A stretch of DNA of 64,000 bases from Chaetoderma sp. LZ-2023a (GCA_034401795.1 CM067370.1:52917380-52981379); one strand, 5' to 3'; shown: positions 22,626 to 63,338, counted from the first letter of the stretch. Program-made: numbers and translations. Notes: generated by a model not told the origin, from the sequence alone.

Positions 22626-24606
22626 TGGTCAAACCATGGTTTGTCACCGCCCATCAAACATGGTTTGTCACCGTCCATCAAACATGGTTTGTCACCGCCC
22701 ATCAAACATGGTTTGTCACCGTCCATCAAACATGGTTTGTCACCGTCCATCAAACATGGTTTGTCACCGTCCATCAAACATGGTTTGTCACCGCCCATCA
22801 AACATGGTTTGTCACCGCCCATCAAACATGGTTTGTCACCGCCCATCAAACATGGTTTGTCACCGCCCATCAAACCATGGTTTGTCACCGCCCATCAAAC
22901 ATGGTTTGTCACCGTCCATCAAACATGGTTTGTCACCGCCCATCAAACATGGTTTGTCACCGCCCATCAAACCATGGTTTGTCACCACCCATCAAACATG
23001 GTTTGTCACCGCCCATCAAACATGGTTTGTCACCGCCCATCAAACCATGGTTTGTCACCGCCCATCAAACATGGTTTGTCACCGTCCATCAAACATGGTT
23101 TGTCACCGCCCATCAAACATGGTTTGTCACCGCCCATCAAACCATGGTTTGTCACCGCCCATCAAACATGGTTTGTCACCGTCCATCAAACATGGTTTGT
23201 CACCGCCCATCAAACCATGGTTTGTCACCGCCCATCAAACATGGTTTGTCACCGCCCATCAAACATGGTTTGTCACCGCCCATCAAACATGGTTTGTCAC
23301 CGCCCATCAAACCATGGTTTGTCACCGCCCATCAAACATGGTTTGTCACCGCCCATCAAACCATGGTTTGTCACCGCCCATCAAACATGGTTTGTCACCG
23401 CCCATCAAACCATGGTTTGTCACCGCCCATCAAACATGGTTTGTCACCGCCCATCAAACCATGGTTTGTCACCGCCCATCAAACATGGTTTGTCACCGCC
23501 CATCAAACATGGTTTGTCACGCCCATCAAACATGGTTTGTCACCGCCCATCAAACCATGGTTTGTCACCGTCCATCAAACATGGTTTGTCACCGCCCATC
23601 AAACCATGGTTTGTCACCACCCATCAAACATGGTTTGTCACCGCCCATCAAACATGGTTTGTCACCGCCCATCAAACATGGTTTGTCACCGCCCATCAAA
23701 CCATGGTTTGTCACCACCCATCAAACATGGTTTGTCACCGCCCATCAAACATGGTTTGTCACCGCCCATCAAACCATGGTTTGTCACCGCCCATCAAACA
23801 TGGTTTGTCACCGTCCATCAAACATGGTTTGTCACCGCCCATCAAACATGGTTTGTCACCGCCCATCAAACCATGGTTTGTCACCGCCCATCAAACATGG
23901 TTTGTCACCGTCCATCAAACATGGTTTGTCACCGCCCATCAAACCATGGTTTGTCACCGCCCATCAAACATGGTTTGTCACCGCCCATCAAACATGGTTT
24001 GTCACCGCCCATCAAACATGGTTTGTCACCGCCCATCAAACCATGGTTTGTCACCGCCCATCAAACATGGTTTGTCACCGCCCATCAAACCATGGTTTGT
24101 CACCGCCCATCAAACATGGTTTGTCACCGCCCATCAAACATGGTTTGTCACGCCCATCAAACATGGTTTGTCACCGCCCATCAAACCATGGTTTGTCACC
24201 GCCCATCAAACATGGTTTGTCACCGCCCATCAAACCATGGTTTGTCACCGCCCATCAAACATGGTTTGTCACCGTCCATCAAACATGGTTTGTCACCGCC
24301 CATCAAACCATGGTTTGTCACCGCCCATCAAACATGGTTTGTCACCGCCCATCAAACATGGTTTGTCACCGCCCATCAAACATGGTTTGTCACCGGCCAT
24401 CAAACATGGTTTGTCACCGCCCATCAAACATGGTTTGTCACCGCCCATCAAACATGGTTTGTCACCGCCCATCAAACCATGGTTTGTCACCGCCCATCAA
24501 ACATGGTTTGTCACCGCCCATCAAACATGGTTTGTCACCGCCCATCAAACATGGTTTGTCACCGCCCATCAAACATGGTTTGTCACCGCCCATCAAACAT
24601 GGTTTG
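22626..24606. repeat. 24/25-bp satellite array, about 81 copies
   Basis: Unit of the form ATGGTTTGTCACCGCCCATCAAAC plus minor variants: an extra C making a 25-bp unit with the palindrome CAAACCATGGTTTG, ACCGTCC, ACCACCC, and a 1-bp deletion (CACGCCC) at 23520 and 24151. Because 24 is a multiple of three and 25-bp units shift the frame, all three plus frames stay open for about 2 kb; these are not genes. Variant order repeats, showing internal segmental duplication. Confidence 0.97.
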
Positions 24607-25289
24607 ATCATGGTCATTTGAGAAATTTGTTTGTAGCATTTGCCTTTCTGTCAGACTTGTGCCAGTAGTAATTGTACTGCATGTTACTACCACGCAGCAA
24701 GGCTTTAAGGTTGAGTCTCTAAGCTATGCTTGCATGAAACCCATACTTGCCCGTTGGGTAGTACCATGGGTATATTGATTTGACAAGTGGATTGTTAAAT
24801 TTCAAAATGAGACTGGTGGTCCATCATATCCTGTGATGTACAATTAATATACAGGTAAGCTATTTACTATCTTCTGATAGATATTATTCTATATATGTAC
24901 ATGGCTTGGACATTATTTTTACATAGAATATTTATTTAGTCCAGTGCAGACCGGGTCCTGTAGCAACATTAGAAGACGAGATATTTGGTATCTTCTGATA
25001 CCTCTTGTTATACTATATCATAAATAACATAACAGCTGACATAATTGTAGACTAAATGAATGAAACAACATAGCAGAGGACTTACATTTTATAATAAACA
25101 CGCTATATTTACTCAGTTTCATTTTTATCTCTCATTTTCACGAATGTTGAAAAAAGAGATTTTGGGAGATTGGGAAAAAATGTTGGCGTCGGCATTGGCG
25201 TTGGGACAGGTTAATCCTTTTTAAAATAACATTTGTGGTTATCCGATTTAAAAAGACATTACACAGATAGATGTGTTCTATGGGATGCT
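24607..25289. other. Intergenic, nothing recognised
   Basis: AT-rich. Contains a phrase (GCTATTTACTATCTTCTGATAG, about 24857) that recurs at about 29099, on the other side of the triplication, so both may belong to one older repeat. Confidence 0.5.
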
Positions 25290-28200
25290 ATCGTGCCCAA
25301 GAAATATTTGACTAAATAATAATATTGTTTATATTTAATGTAAAAATAATTTTATCCAAAAAAAACCATTGTGTACAGTCTACACTGGTTTGAAGTCAGT
25401 GGCACTAAGCAGCTCATCAAGAAACAATAGCATATTTACAAGGATGTATTACCAGTTATTATTGAACTGAATTGTTAAATAATCTGCTAGTTCTACAGAC
25501 CACCAGCTACTAAGTCATTAATTGACCCATTGTGTTTGAAGAAACATACAACCAGCACAGGAGAGTATTAACCCTTTGAGCCTTACAGCATACATATATG
25601 TATTGCAATTTATGATGTTATACTTATTCTGCTGAACATTTGGGAAATGATTTAATTGAAGGTTGTTGCTGCCAGGGTCAGCAAACATTTTCTGTTAAAT
25701 TATTTGAAAAATATTCAATAGTTGCTTTGTATGAATGTTATAAAAAGTAAATACAATTAGTACAGCATTGAAATGAAAGGGTAAATCCTCATACTATGGA
25801 TATATTTTAAATATAGAGATTTAACCATTATACTGCTGAACCCAGATATTAACAATTTATAATTCTAAAATGGAATCTGTATTGCTGGCAGACCAGTCTG
25901 CCTGCAATAATAATTTAATTCAGTAAATTCAGCATTACAATGGTTAAGTAGCTACATGAGGTTTAAGCCCGATATTATTAAGGATTGTATTTAATTGAAT
26001 ATATTGCTGAAAATTCATGTTTTTACAAATTATTGAATAGACATGTTTGAATGGTGAAAGTTTGTTTGCCTGGAAACTAGTATGCTATATATGTGTGAAA
26101 TTATTTTTAAAAAAAAGAGTGAGAGCTAGGAGAGCATGTCAGTGAGTAAGTTTGTAAATGCAGAGAGTTATGTAGAATTTTGAATATATAAAGTTGCTAT
26201 GTAAAGTTATTGAATTTGAATTTGAAAAACAAAGTACAAGTTAAGACTGCGTTGTTGTCGCTCTAGTGAAGAATTTTATAGCCAACCTCCAGAATAAAGA
26301 AGGCTCGCCCCTAGAGCTACAATACAAACCCCGGTTACCAGCGGAAGGAAATTATCGTGCCCAAGAAATATTTGACTAAATAATAATATTGTTTATATTT
26401 AATGTAAAAATAATTTTATCAAAAAAACCCGATTGTGTACAGTCTACACTGGTTTGAAGTCAGTGGCACTAAGCAGCTCATCAAGAAACAATAGCATATT
26501 TACAAGGATGTATTACCAGTTATTATTGAACTGAATTGTTAAATAATCTGCTAGTTCTACAGACCACCAGCTACTAAGTCATTAATTGACCCATTGTGTT
26601 TGAAGAAACATACAACCAGCACAGGAGAGTATTAACCCTTTGAGCCTTACAGCATACATATATGTATTGCAATTTATGATGTTATACTTATTCTGCTGAA
26701 CATTTGGGAAATGATTTAATTGAAGGTTGTTGCTGCCAGGGTCAGCAAACATTTTCTGTTAAATTATTTGAAAAATATTCAATAGTTGCTTTGTATGAAT
26801 GTTATAAAAACTAAATACAATTAGTACAGCATTGGAATGAAAGGGTAAATCCTCATACTATGGATATATTTTAAATATAGAGATTTAACCATTATACTGC
26901 TGAACCCAGATATTAACAATTTATAATTCTAAAATGGAATCTGTATTGCTGGCAGACCAGTCTGCCTGCAATAATAATTTAATTCAGTAAATTCAGCATT
27001 ACAATGGTTAAGTAGCTACATGAGGTTTAAGCCCGATATTATTAAGGATTGTATTTAATTGAATATATTGCTGAAAATTCATGTTTTTACAAATTATTGA
27101 ATAGACATGTTTGAATGGTGAAAGTTTGTTTGCCTGGAAACTAGTATGCTATATATGTGTGAAATTATTTTTAAAAAAAAGAGTGAGAGCTAGGAGAGCA
27201 TGTCAGTGAGTAAGTTTGTAAATGCAGAGAGTTATGTAGAATTTTGAATATATAAAGTTGCTATGTAAAGTTATTGAATTTGAATTTGAAAAACAAAGTA
27301 CAAGTTAAGACTGCGTTGTTGTCGCTCTAGTGAAGAATTTTATAGCCAACCTCCAGAATAAAGAAGGCTCGCCCCTAGAGCTACAATACAAACCCCGGTT
27401 ACCAGCGGAAGGAAATTATCGTGCCCAAGAAATATTTGACTAAATAATAATATTGTTTATATTTAATGTAAAAATAATTTTATCCAAAAAACCCCATTGT
27501 GTACAGTCTACACTGGTTTCAAGTCAGTGGCACTAAGCAGCTCATCAAGAAACAATAGCATATTTACAAGGATGTATTACCAGTTATTATTGAACTGAAT
27601 TGTTAAATAATCTGCTAGTTCTACAGACCACCAGCTACTAAGTCATTAATTGACCCATTGTGTTTGAAGAAACATACAACCAGCACAGGAGAGTATTAAC
27701 CCTTTGAGCCTTACAGCATACATATATGTATTGCAATTTATGATGTTATACTTATTCTGCTGAACATTTGGGAAATGATTTAATTGAAGGTTGTTGCTGC
27801 CAGGGTCAGCAAACATTTTCTGTTAAATTATTTGAAAAATATTCAATAGTTGCTTTGTATGAATGTTATAAAAAGTAAATACAATTAGTACAGCATTGAA
27901 ATGAAAGGGTAAATCCTCATACTATGGATATATTTTAAATATAGAGATTTAACCATTATACTGCTGAACCCAGATATTAACAATTTATAATTCTAAAATG
28001 GAATCTGTATTGCTGGCAGACCAGTCTGCCTGCAATAATAATTTAATTCAGTAAATTCAGCATTACAATGGTTAAGTAGCTACATGAGGTTTAAGCCCGA
28101 TATTATTAAGGATTGTATTTAATTGAATATATTGCTGAAAATTCATGTTTTTACAAATTATTGAATAGACATGTTTGAATGGTGAAAGTTTGTTTGCCTG

Positions 28201-28557
28201 GAAACTAGTATGCTATATATGTGTGAAATTATTTTTTTAAAAAAGAGTGAGAGCTAGGAGAGCATGTCAGTGAGTAAGTTTGTAAATGCAGAGAGTTATG
28301 TAGAATTTTGAATATATAAAGTTGCTATGTAAAGTTATTGAATTTGAATTTGAAAAACAAAGTACAAGTTAAGACTGCGTTGTTGTCGCTCCCTGGAATA
28401 ATTATAGTCAACCTTCAGAATAGAGAAAATAACATCGGTCTATCCAGTAAATAGTCTAATAGACATTCATCAGTCTGTCCGTCTGTCACTCCATCCGACA
28501 GAACGTATAGTCACAGGCTCGCCCCCAGAGTCAACAACAATACAAACCCTGGTTACC
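25290..28557. repeat. Near-identical 1064-bp tandem triplication
   Basis: The anchor ATCGTGCCCAAGAAATATTT recurs at 25290, 26354 and 27418, giving two periods of exactly 1064 bp. Only scattered mismatches separate the copies by eye. The third copy's end (about 28390-28557) diverges and has about 90 extra bp with GTCTGTCCGTCTGTC before the shared GCTCGCCCC...CCCTGGTTACC end. Each unit holds an imperfect palindrome (AACCATTATACTGCTGAA paired with TTCAGCATTACAATGGTT, about 130 bp overall) and no coding capacity. Confidence 0.95.
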
Positions 28558-29045
28558 TTAATGCTTTGGACTAGTCTGCATCAAAATTATATTCATTTTA
28601 TTATTTTTCCATACTTTTATCATGTTTTAACATAGAATATTTTATGTGTCAAGAGTTATCTTTCTTGGCTGCATTGAGCTTTTTTAAAATGACATTTGCA
28701 CCCACAAGGGGATATCTGAATTTTAAAAAAGCATCACGGATTTGTTCTATATGCTTAGGATCAGTCCACATCAAAGAGAAATCAACTTTCAAATTTTTCC
28801 AGATTTTTTTGGCGTTTGAACTTTGATTATTTTAGTGTGAATTTGTATGCAGGTTATATCCTGATTATGGTTCTTGACTGTGTTAAACTTTTTTCGAATG
28901 ACATTTACACCCACAAGGGTATGGGCGATTTGAATAAAACTTCACAGATTTGTTCTATACAATGCTTAGGACTAGTCCACATCAAAAGGAAATCGACTGA
29001 CATTTTTTTCAAGATTTTTTGACCATTTAAACTCTGATTATTTAG
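28558..29045. repeat. About 200-bp tandem repeat, 2 or more copies
   Basis: Shared phrases ATGACATTTGCACCCACAAGG, CACGGATTTGTTCTAT and GTCCACATCAAA occur about 225 bp apart. A related piece sits at 25215-25280 before the triplication, suggesting the triplicated unit expanded inside this repeat. Confidence 0.7.
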
Positions 29046-29939
29046 GATGTTTCTACTACTACAGCCGCAGAATACAGTAATCATACATACACACAGGTAA
29101 GCTATTTGCTATCTTCTGATAGATCTTGTGGAATTTTAGTATGACCCCAGGTGTACAGCTCTGGGGGTGAGAAATGTGGGGTAAAAAATAACATTTTTCC
29201 AAAGGTGGTCATGTTGCATATCGTTTTGAAGCCAATGATGAGTAGACTACAGTACAAGGAATTATTTTGATCTTGGGTCAAACTGAGGGTAGGGGGCGGA
29301 GTCAAAAGTGGGCACCAATCGATTGTAACGCAACTCCTCCTAGACCATTTCCCTTAGAAACTTGAAACTTTCGCTATGATTACACATATGGCCAGGGATG
29401 TGCCTGACCCATTGGAATTTTAATATCCCCCCGCCCAGGGGCAGGGGTGGGGGGAAATGGTGGGCAGAAAATAAATTTTATCAACGAGTCCTGCGGCAGC
29501 CGGATCCTGCAGTTAGTAGGGCAGATATGTGAAAAAGATGTTCCATTCTAGCAGAAAGCATGAAATTTGGCATATAGGTGGTTTACGGTATCCTGATCAT
29601 AATTAGATGCGGTGCCACGTGATTCTACCAAGGGAACCCATTCAAAATTGCGGATTCAAAATGGCCGCCTTCCCAGTGGAAAATTCGCATTACTCAAGCT
29701 CTAGACCGAGTAGAGAGATGGGATTAATATCAAATTAGGGGTTTCATGGGTCAATCGTTATAATTCTACTCACTACAATACTCTAAATATGTAAATATCA
29801 ATCCTTCCATAGTGACCACATGTGTTTGATGTCAAAAGACGGTGGCTCTTTAAGATGTGTTATCTAAAAAATCCATCTCTTGAGAACAAAAGCAATATAG
29901 CATCTAGGAAAAGTTTAAATTACTTGATTTCTTAATATC
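29046..29939. other. Intergenic with dispersed-repeat fragments
   Basis: Contains G-rich GGGGCGGAGTC-type and GGCCGCCTT-type phrases typical of the other dispersed repeats. No gene seen. Confidence 0.4.
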
Positions 29940-29972
29940 GAACCAAGTAATGGTCGTTATAGATACGTTCAA

Positions 29973-30170
29973 TTATCCTATTAGAGGAAGAAAGTTTGCT
30001 GTCCGTATGGCTAGGACTACGACGCATGTATCTGTAGCATGAATCATTATTGTTCGATAACCTTGGTGATATGCATGGAAGGCGTGGAGCAACATTCTAC
30101 CATCTGCTTCATCTTGCATGCATGGCGCGAGTTGTGATGTCTTTGATACCCCATGAAATACCTTTTCCAT
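29973..30170 (-). pseudogene. Fragment of a repeat-associated protein with an EADGRMLLHA...DTCVVVLA motif
   Basis: About 65 codons with the pattern E-A-D-x-R-x-x-L-H-A, then Gly-Tyr-Arg and I-x-x-x-D-T-x-V-V-V-L-A. In many invertebrate genomes this pattern (EEADTR...HA...DTDVxVL) occurs in long repeat-borne proteins that look nuclease-like. I recall the pattern but cannot name the family securely. No flanking exons or further domains are recognised, so this is most likely a TE fossil. Confidence 0.4.
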
Positions 30171-30204
30171 TTTAAGCCATTTATTTAAGTAATAATAAGT
30201 TGAA

Positions 30205-30420
30205 TGAGTAATTTAAGTATTCTTAATGCTGTTTGTTAGTAATTGCGTCCATTCTTCTTAATTTACTTGTCAAAGCAATACTACACGTACAGGTTTTCCT
30301 TGTCATTTATCTTAACATACAAGGGCAGCCTTAGCATGCGGCGGGTAACCTGAAAATGTCAGTAATGGCATCATACATTGCCCTGGGGAAACTCGATTTT
30401 TCATTTTACCCTGTATCACA
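30205..30420 (+). repeat. Partial copy of the GGCAACC element (family G)
   Basis: Shares CCATTCTTCTTAATTTACTTG, GGCAGCCTTAGCATGCGGCG and GTAACCTGAAAATG with 42598-42955. Confidence 0.65.
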
Positions 30421-31875
30421 ATATACTAATTCTTTCGGTGTCAATAGGAGAAAGACTGGTGTTCATTGTGTTAACAATTTTGCAGAAACCTGGTGCTGTC
30501 TATTATTATAGTAGCATTGCTTCCATAGGGAACACCAGTTATCATATAAATGGGAATTAAATTTAAGAATTTAAAGATTTATTGCGATCTAAGGCTTCAT
30601 GGTCAAGTCAGTCTAACATGTCAAAACAGGCTTTTGTAGTGGTCTTGAGAAATATCTATTTGCACATGCGCTCATCCATCTGTCTGTCATCCGTCAACTT
30701 TTGCTGATAACGTACATCTACACCGCATGAAAGATTTTACTGAAGACAAGTAGACAAGTGAGAATTTTCCAGCGTCCTTAGGATTTTCGTAAAATGTTCT
30801 AGAATAATCTTAAAATGCAAATCCTCCTTAATCAATGTCCCATTATTCCAATTAAACTTTGGTGGCGCAGGCAGCTATGGTGGTAGGCTTCAACACTCCT
30901 TTAACAGGGATTTTAATTGGTCAGTCTTTTTGGTGGCCGTCTTGAATTTCCTAAAACTTCTGGAAATCCTCGTAAACGACATGGCAGATTTTACCTCTAT
31001 TTGCCTAGAAGGTACATGTATAGTGATAGGCACTAAACCCTCAAGTCAGAATTTTGATTGGTCAAGTCTTTTGGCATCCATCTTGGAAGTTGGATTATCT
31101 AATGATTAAAAAGAATTCCTTTACAATATACATCCTAAACTGTCTTTAAAATTAGTCCTTAAGCAATGGCCCGACTGCAGCAAATTATGTATAATATATA
31201 ATTTATATATTTATACGGTATAAGAACCAGCAAATTATATATCTTTTGCTTTAAGAGGTAATTTCTCATTAACTTATTGGCAGATTTTAAACAAATTTGA
31301 CTGGAAGATCACTAGAGTGGTAGCGTTCATAACATCACTTCTATTTGGAATTTTGATTGTTCAATTTTCTGGTGAACATTTAAGATTTTCTGAATTTGTC
31401 AATATCTTTGGACATGTTGTTGGAGTGTTTCCCACCTGCTAAAGAGTCTGCAGAGTCAACTTTTGCCTAATGAAAATAGTTTTCTAGAGGGGACCGCTCT
31501 GTAATAATCTAATATCTGCTAAGATGTAAACTAAATTTGTACTATGAAATAATCATCTCACCTATAGAGTTTTGTTAGATTTCTACTTTCAAATTCAACG
31601 TTTTACTGGACAGAAACGTGATTGGTCAAATTGTCAGGCGGGATTTGCTAGCATCTCATTTTTTTCCTGAGAACATTATTTTGTATTAAGGTATAATTCT
31701 AGAATCTCTGTCGGTCTGTAGAGTTTTAATGAAATCTTTTCCTGAAGTATGACGCATTTCAAATATTGATGTTGCATGTGAGTAACATGCCATTTACACG
31801 TAAGGCCTCAAAGGATGCTGACTACTTACAGCCCTGCATGGGGAAAGCTGCTACAGTACATGTACATGCAGCTCA
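30421..31875. other. Intergenic, degraded repeats only
   Basis: A stretch at 30598-30680 matches the start of the palindromic family D (GTGGTCTTGAGAAAT). 30690-31700 looks like old, diverged repeat sequence (CATCCGTCAACTTTTGCT, TTTTGGTGGCCGTCTTG). No gene recognised. Confidence 0.4.
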
Positions 31876-32164
31876 TAATGGACCTTTCCACTTTATCCAT
31901 CCATAATATGATGTCATAATCAACTGTTTGACCTGTAGAATGTCATCATAATGAATGACGTAATAGTCATAATTATGACATCATGAATGACGTGGATAAG
32001 TATGTCACAAACACATATTTGAAGATGGACTATGCATTGTTATGTGAATTGTATGTCTTTATTATTTAATAAATATTCTGTTGAATATTTTGAAACTAAT
32101 TTAACTAGGGGCTTGCTGCCATAGGCAGTGGGCGGGGCATAGCTAAAACTGGAAAGTTCCATTA
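31876..32164. mobile_element. MITE family F, copy 1 (289 bp)
   Basis: Terminal inverted repeats TAATGGACCTTTCCA and TGGAAAGTTCCATTA (one mismatch). The interior is rich in TGATGTCATAAT and includes half of the family E palindrome. An inverted related copy lies at 50288-50692. Confidence 0.75.
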
Positions 32165-33606
32165 ACAAATAATTAAATTAACATGTTTTTAAAACAAAAC
32201 CAGAAACATGCTAAAATGATTAGTACAATTTTGAACATGATGTAAGAACTGTTCTGTTGAATATTTTGAACATAATCCTGATAATTGGATTGAAAGACAT
32301 TGCTGCCTTAACCCTTTCATACCCGGCCTCAGTGAAAAAGTACATATACCTGAAAGGCCGGAATTCCGTCTGTGAACATATCTATGATTATAGGCTCGCG
32401 TGAAAACAACATAGTCTGAAAACTTGGCGAAACCTAAGAATTGATTATAGGCTGACATATGTCATAAAAGAAATTAAGCATATGCACATGGAGCCAGGAT
32501 TTCTGACATTTAGTGTATACATGTATGTACATGTACTCTCACTGTATGGGTGGAGGGGGGGGGGGGTTGCTATGTATAATGTTAAAAATTGAAATTTTGG
32601 CAATGCTATCACTACAAAATCAAGGTTGACGTGGTGACCACAGAAATAAATTCAGGGTTCAAAGGCGGCAATATCTTCAAATCCAGTTACATATGTGTAC
32701 AAAATATTCAATGTTATTTTGTTTTGGAAACATATTCATTTTTTTCTGAGACCTGTACTGTAGTGTGGTCTGTGTACCGTTATATTGTAGCGTCATCGCA
32801 TCTGCGTGGTTCCTTGTTATTCCTTGTTATGAGGGTCTGGTCCGTGCGCGAGGTACGCATCGGCCAGACGAATGTGCTGGTTAGACCTCGGGGATTCCCG
32901 TTGTATTTATATGTGTGTACGTGCTGTATTATGAGGAATGGTTGGTCAGTTTCCACAGATACGGGTCACGCGGATTCTCCAAATTAATTAAGTTAGGCGG
33001 ATGCTGCTGTAGTTAGCGGTCCTTCAAGAGGAGCCGAACCTAATGTTTTGAAACAGAGATTTAATGCCACAGAGGCCTACCACCCTAGCCTACCGTTTAT
33101 AACAGGTTTCATTTGCTTGGCCAAGGTGAGCTCTAACCTCCCGTATGATTCGACTGTGGAGCAAAGCCAACAAACAGACTGCGCGTTACAGATGCTACTC
33201 TAGAGGCAGGGGACCGAGTCGAAGAGAGACTCTTCAGCCTGTGTCCACTAGAGCAACCACAACATGACAAGTCAAGGACAAGACAATACACAAGCGTTTA
33301 CAAGCACCATAAAACTACATGTAATTAAGGCTTGGTCGAAGAAACCTGCCAGACCAAAGATGACTTTGACATTTAGAAAGCGTGGAGGGCCCACTTGACC
33401 CTTCTAAGTTATCAGAGAATTGGTCTGCCGAGTGTGTCTTTTACCGTGAGCCAGAGTGTCGAAATCAAACCACCGATTTGGAGTATATATAAAACCGAGA
33501 TCCAAGTCTCTGCTACATTACTTCAGTGATCAGATTTATCTCCGTTATATATAGATATAGCAATAACTAACTAAGCTATAGCCATTGTATATATAGATCT
33601 GGGAAG
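32165..33606. other. Intergenic, nothing recognised
   Basis: Includes a 12-G run near 32540 and a less AT-rich stretch at 32760-33500 with no motif I can name. A 132-codon open stretch at 32589-32987 lacks coding signs. Confidence 0.4.
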
Positions 33607-33910
33607 TACTTGGTGGGTCGATTTTTCTTCAAATAACACATGTTTTCGGACCCAACAAATTATATATATATAAATTCCAATGTTTAGAGTGAGTATATGG
33701 ATTAAGACCTACTAAAAATATTAATTAGACCTAAATACATTAAATCAGCAAAAAGAACGTGAAAGGCGCAGTTTATAGTGATTTTGATTCATGACCTGAT
33801 AATTTAGGACCCAATAAATGATGACAATTGTTGGGTCAGTGACCCACTAATTCAAACAAAGACCCGACAGCTCAAAAAAGGGTCGACAACTGCTGTACGA
33901 CCCACCAGTA
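33607..33910. mobile_element. Candidate MITE, GGTGGGTCG ends
   Basis: Inverted ends TACTTGGTGGGTCG and CGACCCACCAGTA (reverse complement TACTGGTGGGTCG, one indel). The interior has several GACCCA/TGGGTC motifs. No clear target duplication. Confidence 0.5.
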
Positions 33911-35509
33911 ATAGTAAGAAACTTATGAACGTCCTGACAATATATGTAATAGAGTAATTTGAGACAAGAATATAATTATACGATGTTCAATGAGAGAACG
34001 GCACAGGCCATGAAAAAGTTACAGGCGAGAATTTAGAAATAGGCTGAACCTGGCTGTAAAAACATGCCTACATGTAATAGTCATCGGCGTAAGATTAACA
34101 AAAGATGATGGCACCAATTGGCTGTAGGTGCATATGGGTAAACGAATCGTAATCATGCCTAATGGTTGTCGGCGAGAGAAAGATGGTACAATGAGGAAAA
34201 TAAAATGACTTTCAAATTGCCCTTTTAGTCATCAGCTCTTAAAAGGAAAAGTTGGTGCCGAGTTGCAAATTGCACAAAAACAATATAAATGGAAAAAGGC
34301 AGAACAGTTGAAGAACGATGATCAAAAGTAAGAGTGAAGAAGTCCGAGTATAACTGGAAGTCTGTGGAGACGAAACAGGCAGATTGAGTTGAACATAGTG
34401 TGAGTTCGGCGAAGTAGCTCTGAGACTTCCGACGAGTACAGGAGTTCGGCACAAGACAAATGATGCGGCAAGCTCAGGTGCTGCACAGTAGGCAATGTTC
34501 TGAACAGTGAAGGAAGGCTCAACAGTAGTAACGCTTCAAGCTTGGGAAGAATCGACTGAGTTGACACAGTTTTTCGGCACAAAGTGTAACCGGAAGTTAA
34601 GTTAGCACAGTTTTTCGGCATTACTAAATGAAGTTACATTTTTTGTAGTTAGCCCACTTTTCAGTCATGGTACAGATAAGATCAATGGCGAGATAGAAAT
34701 CGTAGCTATAGATGGCTCACGAGTCTGTTTGCAAGAAGAGTTTTGAGTACGAGTATACTGAAGATAGTATTTTTGCGGTATGCGCTGTGCAGAAGACTGG
34801 TGCGCTCTCAGTTAGCTGAATTTGGCTCAGGCCGATTACGTTAGGATTTTAGCCCCAGTTTGGGCTGCAAAAATTAGGTTTTGGCGTGTGTTTTTCGAGC
34901 ATCTTCAAATCGGCATTAGGAATTGCGCCGGTGTAGATGCTCCAGCACTCCGCCTCACCCAATCCACAACTACATGTAGCTTGTAACAACCAAGCAATGC
35001 AGTCATGTGTTATGACATCATAGGTATTACAGGGTCTACTCTTCGTGCGAGTATGTAGTACATGCACCTATTTTATGGCATACAATATCCTCAGTGTCTG
35101 TTTTGATTTTAATTTGGAAGACAGATCTGGATTCCTGGTGAAATTTGTGGTAAGATTCTCCCAAAGATGGAGTGAAAGGGACCCGTATTAACAATTTTGA
35201 GAACACAGGAAATATATACACAAAAGATGCCAGCTCCATACCTACAGTACAGCGTACTTGGCCTATCTGAATTATCGCGCATGCGCGGTAGGCGATCTCA
35301 CGAACTCTATCGTTTTCTAAGCGTGTTACGACACACACGCTATGCATACAGACCGCTATGGTCGTATTAGAGAGGTGAAGAAAAAAGTGCTTGTATAGGC
35401 CAGTCTCTGGCCTGGCCCTATGCGATCCGTGTTAAACCATCATGTTTGCAGTGTGAATACTGATTAATTGTTTTTATCCTCCAGCATTTCTCCTTCCTCT
35501 TTATTTCAG
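33911..35509. other. Upstream of first recognised GPHR exon; no exon found
   Basis: I looked for a coding stretch ending in the expected LFxDYE-type motif before a GT donor and found none. 34440-34620 contains short CACAGTTTTTCGGCA repeats. Nothing else recognised. Confidence 0.4.
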
Positions 35510-63200
<27,691 letters not shown>

Positions 63201-63270
63201 GTAGGTTCTATTCTCATCACTGTTCATTCAGATTTCTGAACTACCTGATCCCTAATAAGTGTGAAAACTG

Positions 63271-63338
63271 ATGAATATTTTGAAAACAACTTGACTGAAA
63301 TTGCTGTTGGTTTTGGCAGCAACAACTACAGTTAAATC
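63271..63338. repeat. Palindromic foldback family E, diverged copy
   Basis: ATGAATATTTTGAAAACAAC arm, GCTGTTG ... GGCAGCAACA middle; the second arm is truncated. Confidence 0.6.

Noticed and set aside
22626-24606. Possible CRISPR-like array
   Set aside because: Head-to-tail units with no unique spacers, in an animal genome; also true of the 38-bp and 58-bp arrays at 49518 and 39545.
22475-24668. Three overlapping open frames of about 700 codons on the plus strand
   Set aside because: They are the 24/25-bp satellite read in three frames; no codon bias or unique protein sequence.
32589-32987. 132-codon open frame as GPHR exon 1 or a separate gene
   Set aside because: No resemblance to the expected N-terminal membrane segment and no suitable donor.
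34225-34621. Overlapping minus-strand frames around 34300-34600
   Set aside because: Three short overlapping frames with low-complexity Ser/Leu content and no motif.
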